Shown in pieces: positions 13,201-25,200 of a stretch of 64,000 nt of DNA. Source of the stretch: Elmis aenea (taxonomy: Eukaryota > Arthropoda > Insecta > Coleoptera > Elmidae). Numbering within the stretch: the first letter of the stretch is position 1; each line of letters starts with the position of its first letter. The stretch is from contig OX393577.1 of the NCBI GenBank assembly GCA_947652605.1, forward strand, positions 30,507,466 to 30,571,465. Direction: 5' to 3'. The notes beneath the pieces were generated by a model. It ran no database searches. It was not told where the DNA came from and worked only from the letters and a program-made list of their open reading frames with translations. The translations under genes were made by a program, and so were the position numbers.

Positions 13201-16200
13201 GGTTTCCACTTTAATGTTGTGTAATATTGTAAAAATATAAAGACTTTTTTGTACCGTATAAACTTCACTTTTACATGTGAAATAATACAATTATTGTTCT
13301 TAGAGGGTTTTTATTGTTCCCAGTCTAAGACAGACCGTTTCGTGATATTCAGCGTAAAAGTAACTGTCAAATAAAACACTAAACATGAAGCAAATAAACT
13401 GAATGCATTTATTTAAATACCGTTATTTAAAAAAAAAGAAGTGTCGTAATTTTTTTTGAGATAAGCATGTAATTGGAAAACCATTTATAACAAAGATTAT
13501 GTAGTGAAAAAAGATAAACCCCAAGAATTCTACTTTATGTTTTGTTTCATATACCAAAGTCAAATTTGATTCTAGCTTTGATAAGTTTTTATATCATTTT
13601 TGTTTAGAAGTTATTTAGGTTAACCAAACCGGATGCGTTTTATATCACAGAACTATCTAGTCATCTATGGAATATTTTAACAAACCGAGCAAGACTACTT
13701 TATTTAATAAAATGATGTTTCTTAATAAATAATATTGTGTTAAATGAGAAAAAGAATCCGTTCTGAAACAAATTGTTTCATAAAGTTCTGTACAAAAACG
13801 TAAAACAGTTCACGGAGAGTAATTTTGTGTTTTTTTGCCGTTTCTTTATAAAATGCCACTGTCGTAAAAATGTTGTCACGATATCGATAAATTTCATGAC
13901 GACAGACGATTTTAACTAAATACAATTTTAGGCGTGCATAACGCTTGAAAGTAAAGTACGATTAAAATATAAATTACTAAACTTTTTTTAATACGGTTAT
14001 CGCAAATATTAAGCGTGTCATGGTGTCACACTTATGCGGCACCAAAAGTTATCACAATATTTCTTTGGCTGACACATTGAATTATTTCATCTGTTATATA
14101 TGTTGCAAAAAGTGTGTTTTAATAAGCTATGTTTGCCGTTATAATCGGTAAACGCCGTACGACTCATTTCCTTGACTTCCTCATGGACCGTATGTTGTAA
14201 GATCTTAACAATATCTTGTCATTTACAGCCAAAGAGTTTTTTTTTACTTAATGCATCACCGCATTAAGTGTATTATTTATAGGCTTAATCAAACATCCTT
14301 CACTATTAATAGAAGTTATTTATGCTATTTATGTTGCTTATAATAACTTTTAAGAGAGAACTCTGCACGAATTATACTACTAATGTGGAAATTTTTAATG
14401 TTCTGTTATTTTATTAATGTTATAAATTACTAAATACTTCAATCTAAATTTTTCTTGAATTGAAATATAAGTAACGCTTCGTCGGCTATTTATTTACCTT
14501 AGAAAAAATCAGTTTTTTATGTGAACAAGCATAATTAAAAATCAGAATTTTTTAAAATTAACAATCTCAGGTAGAAATCCGAGTCCAGTTTAAAGACCCT
14601 CGTCTCTTCGCCAGAACTTATAAGAGTTTCGAAACGGGTCTAGCTTTTGTGCAAGAGATCCCTCATAAAAAAGTGTTTCTTAATTAAATTTCTTAATATG
14701 TAAAGAATCGCGCAAATAATTTAAGGATTTATTAGTTTTTTCGGTTTAACATTAAATTTAACGTAACTTCATAAACTTAGTTTGTACCTACTAATATTTT
14801 GCAAATTGAATCATATCACGCACGACTCGGCACAGTTTCTAACTAAATTAAAACAATCGATTATTCGGCTTGATTTGTAATTATACATGAACATATATGT
14901 ATGTATGCCCAAAAATGTGTATGTTGAGTCTGATATTGAAACTTCCTTAGCTTAAATTAGCATAAATTGTATTTAAATGTAAATATATACAACATATTCG
15001 ACTGAATGGGGCCAGGCCAACATCTTTATTAGTTTATAACGATAGTCGCTTTGTGTTCATTATAATTTTTGTATGCTTTAAATGCTTTAAATTTATATGC
15101 AACGCTATTTCCGGCTTACGTAAGTGTTTAAAGTGCACTTCCGTTGAAATTTCATAGGCTTAAAATCAAAAATCCTATTATTAGAGTTCATATTGTAATT
15201 TTTTGATGGAACGATACCAAATTGTTTTGTGGCACATCAGCTGAGCGATACGCTTACAGATACTACGAACAGACAATAAATCTGATATTCAATATACTCG
15301 AACTAAGTTGTAAAAGCTTTTGTAAATCTAAAAAGTTGACAACTAAAACCTGTTAAAAACGATTGCATTGACCTGGTTACCAGAAGAGGTGCGCTATTAT
15401 CTTTCAATATTTTATTGGTTTTTCTAGGACAAAAATAATACTTTATTGAGTAAAAATGATGGGAAAACTCCAAAGCCATTTTTAGTTTAAAAAAATATGT
15501 ATTATTATTTAAGTTTTTCGTTGGTGATGTTTATCAAACTAACACTTATATTTTACTTTAAAAAAACAAAAAACCTGTATCCAAAAAGAAGCATAACAAA
15601 TATTATTATTGTTTCTGGTAATAGCAATTTTTCATCAACTACAAACACTTGGAGCAAGTTTAAATCATTATCTGTTAAGGATCTTTGTTTGATATATTAT
15701 TTTTGTTTTGCATTTCAGTTGATCGCAGTTTATTAGCATACTTAGTGCTGCCATATATGTTTATAAGTTAAAATCTAGAAGCCGTTGTTAAATCTTCTAT
15801 TGTTCCTGACCTATACAGGCGTATTTATTAGTACACTATTGTAATAAATACACTACACGTACACTGCTCTCTACACCCACGGTTTATTGTCGTAATTCTT
15901 TCTCCTTTTGTACTGTCTCATGACGGTGTTGAGATTTTTAAATTTTGTAGGCTAAGTTTGTTTACGATAGCTATAAATGCGTAAAATTCCAGATTTTGCA
16001 TATGTTGCAGTGAAATTTTTACAGCCAAGAGTTTTTTTTTATTTGCACTATTGATTGCCGTTAAAATACGACTGTTTTACTAAAAATTTAATATTTAAGC
16101 TTTCTTTATAGTGAAAGTTCAATCACAAGAATTTTCGCACTAATTGAAAAATGTGTTTTCTGTCAAATTGCTTCATTTTTACTTGTAGTTTCATGTTTGG

Positions 16201-19200
16201 TAGCAAGAAGACTCATTTTGGAGAAAACTTGTTAGCATTAACGTGCTAATTGTTTTATGAGCTGAAATTAAAAGTAACAAACCTAATTTGTTACGCTAAT
16301 TATTTTACAAATTTAAAAATATATTCTTTTTGACGAAGATTGTACACTTTTTTCTATTTTTGTTTTGTTTTGTTTTAGTAAGAAGAATTCAATCGTTCTA
16401 CGAACACAGCTCTCTGTACGAGTCCATACAATCATAGGTAAGCATTATTAATTTAGTTTTATTTATTTTTTGTTGATTCAAGGACGTTTCAAATATTTTT
16501 ATTGCATATAAGTTTTTTCTTCAAATACGTTTATAGTTCTAAAAAGACAAACCATAAAAATCGCCATCAGCGCTTTATTATTATGCATATTTACAACCAT
16601 AAATTATAAATAAAATTACTTAAAGTGTTAATTAATGCAAAGATAAGTTAAATAAATTCAGCTTAAATAAAGCAAATTCGAACTTATAAAAGATTTTTGC
16701 TTCAAATAAATAGAAAAATGAATAAAGGATCACATTTTATGACACTAGTTACTAGTATCATCTATTATATATTAGTTAACTTTTAACTGTATAGTGTTTA
16801 ATACTATATTCGTATTAGTAACGGTGATTTAAAATTTCAAAGCCTATCGTTACCTTTGGTTTGACTTTCTAACGGCATGTGATTAAATGAAACTAGTTTT
16901 TGGGGTTTTATTCTTAATAAAACTACGGCATTGGCTTTGAAAGATTTTATTACCGATTCCAGTAGGCGTTTTATAGGATTTTACTAGGGCTAAGGTAAAT
17001 AAGGTTGACTTTTATAGTTCATCAATGAGATGTGCACCTCTGCTTTTTAATATTCTTTAACGATATTTTCCCAAGCAGTGGGGAAGTTTTTAATGCCTCA
17101 AGTTGAGCATTAAGGGTGATATGAGTTCGCCGTCCATTAGTACGTTGTTAACTATTTTTAATTTAGACGTCTTACTGTATTGGATCACCGTTAAATTTTG
17201 TGGCTTAAGAAATTAATTTTTTAAACATTTGTCTAGAAGTATTATCCTAAATCATCGCTATTAATTCGTTCATGATTACAAATGATGACTAGCTGTTACC
17301 TAATAAAATTTGCTCATGAATTGAAAACTTTATGTTATTTTCAGACTGCAATTTTGACAATAAATGGCAACCTAGACTGGTTTTGGGTTACTACATTTTT
17401 AATTTTTTGGCTAATTTAACTGTGCAGGTAATATAATTTTATGATAAAATTATAAAAATTGCATTATTATGGAAAGATAAACGTATTTAAGAAATATACA
17501 GAGTGTTTCTTAAGTATTGCAAAAAATTCAGGAGGTGATTCCTTATCGAAAATTAAAGGGGGTCTTTCAAAAAAAAAAAAAAACCTTAGACGTCTCCTTT
17601 CGAAGTTACACCCCCCTAAAGGAATGCGGTAAAATTAGGTTTTTATTTTATTTCTCAAATTTGGATATGTGTAGGAGAATGATACTTGGTAGATGTTTTA
17701 TTAATGTATTATTTTTAATCATCTCCCACCTCCACAGAGGGCTGAAAAGTGCGACCCCTGTTGCTTTTCTTATCAGAACTTTTTGGTGGGTTAAAATTTT
17801 TTAATTAAAAATATTTTTCTTTAAAGCTTGATTTATTTAGGAACTTTATTTATTCTCTAGTTTATCTCGTAAAACCTACCGTTTTTGAGTAAAAAATAAA
17901 ATAAGTAAACATGAACCATCAAATATTCCAATATAAAACGATTCATTTTGGTGGTTTCCATGGTTTGTTTATGTTCATGTTGGGTAGATTTGACAGGCGT
18001 TATAGCGTTGTCGCCGCGTTAACCTTAAAATGCATTACACCCGTCAATTCTATCCAACATGAACATAAACAAACCATGGCAACCACCAAAATGAATCGTT
18101 TTATATTGGAATATTTGATAGTTCATGGTTACTCATTTTATTTTTTACTCAAAATCGGAAGGTTTTACGAGATAAACTAGAGAATAAATAAAGTTTCTAA
18201 ATAAATCAAACTTTAAAGAAAAATATTTTTAATTAAAAAATTTTAACTCACCAAAAAGTTCTGATAAGAAAAGCAACAGAGGTCGCACTTTTCAGCCCCC
18301 TGTGGAGGTGGGAGATGATTAAAAATATTACTATGGGAAACCTTTTAATAAATAAAAACATCTACCAAGTATCATTCTCCTACACATATCCAAATTTGAG
18401 AAATAAAATAAAAACCTAATTTTACCGCACCCCTTTAGGGGGGTGTAACTTCGAAAGGAGACGTCTAAGGATTTTTTTTTATGAAAGACCCCCTCTAATT
18501 TTCGATAAGGAATCACCTCCTGAATTTTTTTGCAATACTTAAGAATTAAAAATATTTTTCAAATTCGAGTAAATGCATGGGGATCTCGCTTATCTTAAGA
18601 GCTACGAGGTCGGTTAAATTAGAGCAAAGTTGCGAAATTGGATGCTCATTAATAATCCAAAGAGAAATTGGAAATATCTCAAACGGTATCCGAGAAAATT
18701 AGGAAAAACTGGAAAATACGATTTTTGAAAATCGTTTATAACTCCTTTGGAGTATGAAATATTTTAAATGTGTAAAGACATTGCCCAAGCAACTTTGCAA
18801 GTCGAATCGAATAGTGGTCACAAATGTTTTCTAGATTGATTCGTTTTTGTTTTATGACAACCAAATTTATTTTTTCTTATGGGCGCAATTTTTGCTATTT
18901 ACATAATCAAATAGCATTTATTTTTCTGAATCCATTGATGTATCACATATGGTATTTTACTTTTTCTTTCCTTGTCAAATTTCAAAAAATACGTTTTAAA
19001 CAATAACCATTATAAATCAGGTTGGCCGGTCATTGTAGTTTATGTTGTTTCCATGACAACCGATGAACAAACTGAAAGTTTTGTAGGCCTGTTAGTCGTA
19101 AAAATGAACTTTTATAACGAAGAAAAACGCGATATGCTGCCCATAAGAAAAAACAAAGTTGGTTGTCTAAAAACAAAAACGAATCGACCTAGGAAAAATT

Positions 19201-22200
19201 TGTGACCACAATCCGATTCGGCTTAAAAAGTTGCCCAAGCAACTTTTTTACACATTTAAAATATTTCAAACTCCAAAGGAGTTATAAACGATTTTCAAAA
19301 ATGGACTTTCCAGTTTTTCCTAATTTTCTCGGATACCGTTTGAGATATTTCCAATTTCTCTTTAGATTATCAATAAGCATCGAATTTAGCAACTTTGCCC
19401 TAATTTAACCGACCTCATAGCTCTTAAGATAAGCGAGATCCCCATGCATTTACTCAAATTTGGGACACCCTGTATATTTTTTTAAATCATGTTAAGAATG
19501 AGGTAGTATTATATTTATTAAGAATATTAAAACGTATTTTTTATTATTGATGTTAACAAATTAGTCTTCAAACAATTTTGAAATCAAATAGACACTATTC
19601 CTTAAGTACCTATACCTATTCAAGACAATTACCACCTGGTCGCATCTTGTTACATATTCCTTTAAAATTAGGTTTTTTTGTCAAAGTGTCAGTAACATTT
19701 TTAAACGCCCTTTAAAACTCTCTCGTAAATTAATCAATAAATTGTAGTTAAAGCCGAATGAACTATAAATTTGTTTTAAAAACAATTATTTTATACATTG
19801 AGAAAGTTATTTAAAATTTAAAACAGTTTTTTGTTAATTATTAATATTTATGTACTCATTTTAGTGTCTTCTATACTATCAGTCGTGGCATTATTTATAT
19901 ATTATACACGACTTCTTAAAAAAAAAGTAATGAAACTTGAAGTGATTTTATGAATCGGAATAAAAATAATGAAGAAAAAGTTCACGTCACTTTATGAAAG
20001 GGAAGTTATTATTTTATGATAGCGTATAAATAAATTAAGGACAAATTATAGAGATTTATTTTCTGTAGAATTTAGTATTAAAAGAATGGAGACCACACCG
20101 TACCAACCAAATTAGGTACCATAAACGTGTACGGCTTATAAAACAACATAAAAATATATCATGTTCAAGTTACTTGCGTTTTCGTTTACTTTCATACATT
20201 TTTTTGACTTAATCAGCTGCACTCGTACTTTTAATATATAAAATTATTTACATAAATATTTTATTCTTTATATGAACTACGGTAGCTGTTGCAATATTTA
20301 AATAATTTACATTTATGTTACTTCTTTAAGAGTGTAATTTCGTCTGTGGTACTTAAAGTTTTTATTTTATACCTTGGAGGGTAAAAAAAAAACCAAGTAC
20401 TTTTTAGCGTACTAAAGTAGTAAGTGAATTAAAGTTTAGCCTACTTTATCCATATATTTCGTAAACTTAGTTTGCAGTGTAGAATTCTATGTTATAGCAT
20501 CAAATTTTAATTACTTTATAAAAAAAATTCCTTTAAAAGTTTATACTAAGGTACCCAATCCGCAAAGAATAACGGTTCAGTTCCGGTTACCGGTTCGATA
20601 AATTTTAACTTTTCGGTTTACGTTCGAGCCACCGGTTTTTATTTTATAATGATTCCGTAACCAGTTCGGCGGCAACGGTTTGGTTCTGGTTCCGGTTTAA
20701 TGCTTAATTTGTTTTTAATAGGAAATTTAAAAAAGTATACATTATTCAAATACGTTTATAATGACGATGCGTACCTATTATAAATTGAATTGTCTAAAAT
20801 TTTTCCATTTTTAGTGAAATGTAATCAAAATTACAAAAATAAATAACGTAAAATGTCATTAGGTAATAAATATAATTGGTCCGAACCGTTGTGTGAACCG
20901 GTTGAAGCGGTTTAAACCTTCTGTTCGGTCCGATGTAGAGGTTTTATGATTTTTCAACTAAAAGGTTCAGTTCCGGTTCACGGTTCATTAATAAAGCACC
21001 GGTTCGTTCCGGTTTTTGTTCCAGTTCCGGTTCGGGTCCCAGGTTTAAACCATGTTGCTGTTTTTTATATTTTTTGCTGTCATCAGGTGATTCGGGTTGA
21101 CTGTCGCACTTTGTCATTTTATGAGGAAACCCCTATAAACCTTAATTTTTGTAAATCCCGGGAAATTCTCTCTAGAAAGTTACGTTAAAATATTATTTCG
21201 ATGATTAAATATAAGTTGTCTGAAATTAAAAAATATTCTTAATATGAAATTTTGCGTTAAATTTCCATATTTTATTTTTTCAGTAATTTAACATTCAACA
21301 TTTGACATCGTCAGATATATTTCATCGTAAAAAAAAACATTTTAATGTCGTTTGATAAAGAATTTCCTGCGATTCACAACCATATACGGTTTATAGGGGT
21401 TCTTTTTAGGATTAAAAATGTATAGGGGTGCGACTGTCACACTGAATTAAATTGACTCGTTTAAGAGAATTTAAAAAAAATAAATATTCAACGTTATTTT
21501 GAACTTGTTTGATGTTTCAAAAAACATTGAATAAAATAAATAAATTTTTAAAAACTCGGACAACTAATTACATTTAAGAATATCTTAGTGTAGCATGAAC
21601 AAGTTGAAGTAAAACCGGAGATTCCCATAATTAAAAAAATAGATCCCCTGTTTTCGCGACATTGACCTCTCTGAAAATGTATACTGTTTTACTTGGAAAA
21701 CAATGGAATTACATCCGTGGGAACATCTGAATAATAGGGCGAATTCTTTTATACCTCACAGATTAATCTTATAGTAACGTACCTAAGAAGACAAGTCTAT
21801 TTGTGTTCTCTAAAAGAAGCGATCGGAAATTGTCAGATGTACGAAGTATCTCATTAAAGCATATTTGCACGCAAATTTAACGTAAAACGACAAGTACAAA
21901 GCAGTGAGACGAAACGTTGCATGCCACTTTTTTATAGCTATTGTGTACTTTTGTGTCACAAACAATATTTTATTTCATTCTAAAAGCTAAAGCTATTAAG
22001 AAAGCAATTTCAAACGACGTCACTGTTATGTCAGGTTTTAATTTTAATGTAATTATGTCTAGTAATTACTTTTTCATTTATTTTTACTTGTTAACAGAAA
22101 GAAAATTAAATTTAAACAAATATGATGATAGATTTATTAGTCATAAATTACTTACTAATATAGTCGATCTGCTATGAGAATCCAATGTATAAAAAGTTGT

Positions 22201-25200
22201 ATTAGAACTTTACAGGACGTAATTAAATGGAAACTGGTTCAATAGCTATCATTTTGTTTAATATTATGTGTCTATATTTCATTTCATTAATTTGTAATAA
22301 AACTGTAAAAGTCGCAACGTTTTATAAAGTGGCTACCATAAAACCACTTAAACTGTAATTATGTAACACAAAAAATATACTGGACGTAATATTAGATGTT
22401 TCCAAAGCCACGATTTAATATATTGTTTCGAGATCTGCTATTAACATCAAATATTGGAAGAACACATTTTACTTATTGGTTTTAGATTAAAAAAGCTTAT
22501 TAATCGTGTACATGTTTGATGCATTCAACAGGTTTCGCAATAGTTTAGTCTGCATTGCAATTTAAATTTTAGTTTATAGATTAGCAATTAGTTAAGATAA
22601 AAGACGAGACTATCCATGAGAAGATTTTAGACATTCAGATGTCCATAAATATCATATCTGATAAATATGCACAAATATAGTTGATCATATAGGTACATAT
22701 GTATCGTATATATATTTTTTAATTGTGGATATAATTTACATTTTTCTATTAACTAAAATTGTGGTTGATTATCTTGCAAGTTTTTTTAGTGATGTATATT
22801 AATTTTTTTCATGGGGCAAGTTATGTAACTTATCTTTCAATAATTATAGTTATTGTTGCTTTTTTTAGGTAGTAATAGGCAAATATTTGCTACAACAGTT
22901 CATCGACATCTGTAAATGATATTTGTTTTCTTATTATAGTTTATGAAACGTATAAATATTGATCTTGCATCTCCAATGTATAAGCAATTTATGAAATTAT
23001 AGCTTCAACGTTGCTCTATAATTTGTTCTGATTATTTTAAAAATATTTGCGGTGATATCTAAGCATCAAATTGACTCACGGCATACCAGCTGCCTCGTTC
23101 ATTTGTATTTCCTCAGTACGATGTATATTTTTACTTTTTAAATGGAAAGTCTACTGCCAGTTCATGTGTTTTAATTTCTATGTTTCAGAAAAACTCTTAA
23201 CGTCTGAAGGCCGTGAACTCCGTCGAGCTTTATTTTCTTTAAAACAAATTTTTCAAGAGGATAAAGATTTAGTACATGAATTCGTACAAAATGATGGTTT
23301 GGCATGTCTCATCAAAGTTGGCTCGGAGGCAGATCAAAATTATCAAAATTATATTCTACGAGCTTTAGGACAAGTTATGTTATACGTAGATGGTATGAAT
23401 GGAGTAATTCAACACAATGAAACAGTACAGTGGCTGTTTAGTCTAATATCTTCCAAGTTTCGATTAGTTGTTAAAACGGCGCTAAAACTGTTGCTTGTTT
23501 TTGTGGAATACACCGAAACAAATTGCATGTTACTAATTAAAGCCGTTCACGCAGTGGATTGCTCGCAAGGCTATTTACCATGGTACAACATTATGAAGTT
23601 ATTAAAGGATTTTGATTCTGCTGATACCGAGCTTTTAATTTATGCCATGACTTTAATTAATAAATGCTTGAACGGCGTTCCTGACCAAGATACCTACTAT
23701 GATCAAGCAGATTCTTTAGAAGAGCAAGGAATCGAAGCAATTATACAAAGGTATATGTCAAAACCCGGAACTGATCTAGACTTGCTTCAGCAATTTCAAA
23801 TTTATGAAGCGGTTCTTCAATATGAAGATGGAGAAGATAAAGGCACGCCGTTAAGACATTTAGACGAAAGTGTAAGAAAAACATTAAGGAGCAGAAAATC
23901 CGTAATTGAATCCGCCGATCGACGTAAAAGTCGCAGACATTCAACGGGCACGACTCCTGTTCATTCGGCTCTTAATATCAAGAAAAGTTTGATCCTGCAA
24001 GCAAACGCAGAAGATGATGATGAATCCTCTAGTTCGCAGTCGTCTGCTGGCCCAAACGACGTTCACTTAAACGGAAGTTATAAGGAAAATAACAAAGGTT
24101 AGTACCGTAAGCTATTATTGTTTTAAAACAGCGTTTTATTAACCTCTGCGTGGTTTGGCACTGCTTTTTTTAACTGACTTATTGTTTTGCTTAGCCAACG
24201 ATGTTGGTGTTACACCTGCTTTACGAAGACGACGAGAAAGAGCAGAACGGCAACGGAGTTTTATGAGAGAACAACAAGAAACTGCTGCATATTTTCGTGG
24301 TTGTATTTCGCCAAATGGGGATCAGAATGAAAATACCAACGGTGGGTGCGCTTTTAAGTTTATTTTGCACTGCTGTTATTTTCTAATGTCTTAAAATATA
24401 TCTCGATATATGTGTTTGTTTTTAAGACTTTAAATTAATTGCCAAATGATATTTAATTGCTTTCATTTTTTTTTCTGGTTTAGGCAATTACACAAACGCT
24501 CTTCAGCAACGATTAACAAATGGAAATGGACTGAATAAAAACCGAAAAGATTTGACTCCTTTAATGAACGCAGTTAACAAATTAGATTCAGAGGAAAATG
24601 GTCTCACTAAACAACCCTGGATTTTATCCATGATGTATAATTCCGGAGAAGATCAAAATCAAGAAAACATAGAAGATGTAGAGAACACGAACGATATCGA
24701 CCGAAAAATGTTATTGCAATTAAAAAGAGAAAACACAGTTAAAGATCTAACACAAAAGCTGGCCAATCAAAATGTTATCCATAGCCCTTCAGATGATACC
24801 AAAATTAACAGAATCGGCGACATGTCGGGCTTAATTTCAAAAGCAAAGGAAGGCTTAGCCAAATCTAAATCGAAAGCAGATGTTCTAAAAAGTCCAACGA
24901 CAGAAAATGTACCGCGTATTGAAATTAAAAAATCCGAAAATGAACTTCGATGGGAAGAACTGGTAAATTCGCTAAACCGACCTCTAAATTTGTGCGATAT
25001 GGATTTCACAGACTTGGTAAGCGAAGACGAGAATGATATTTTAGCACCTGCCACTGCATTTATTGGAATACCTCCTCCCCCGCCGCCTTTCATGAACGAC
25101 AATGGTCCAGCGCCTCCTCCACCCCCTTTAAATAATCGAATTCCACCGCCAGTGCCCAATCCTCCAGTGTTTGGAGTAAATTTACAAAGAGTAACTAAAC

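Larger units (their letters stand above)
7254..16378 (+). other. FHOD intron 1 (about 9.1 kb)
   Basis: The intron is AT-rich with several repeats described separately: a small inverted repeat (7867-8031), MITEs at 8055-8541 and 9705-11152, a solo pogo-like end at 9226 and a CpG-rich block at 12940-13090. Near 14571-14690 a relatively GC-rich plus-strand frame of 38 codons follows an acceptor-like CTCAG but has no usable donor and does not fit the gene's phase. I found no FHOD GBD exon here. Confidence 0.5.
16438..23188 (+). other. FHOD intron 2 (about 6.75 kb)
   Basis: The intron is AT-rich and contains the fused foldback pair 17499-19472, the GGTTCCGG-rich repeat 20570-21055 and an inverted repeat near 21094-21445. 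No other coding exon was recognised. Confidence 0.5.

Noticed and set aside
14571..14690. 38-codon GC-richer frame ([10 protein letters not shown]...) after CTCAG, considered as the missing GBD exon
   Set aside because: The phase does not fit exons 1 or 2, there is no donor, and the match to the FHOD GBD is limited to a few residues.
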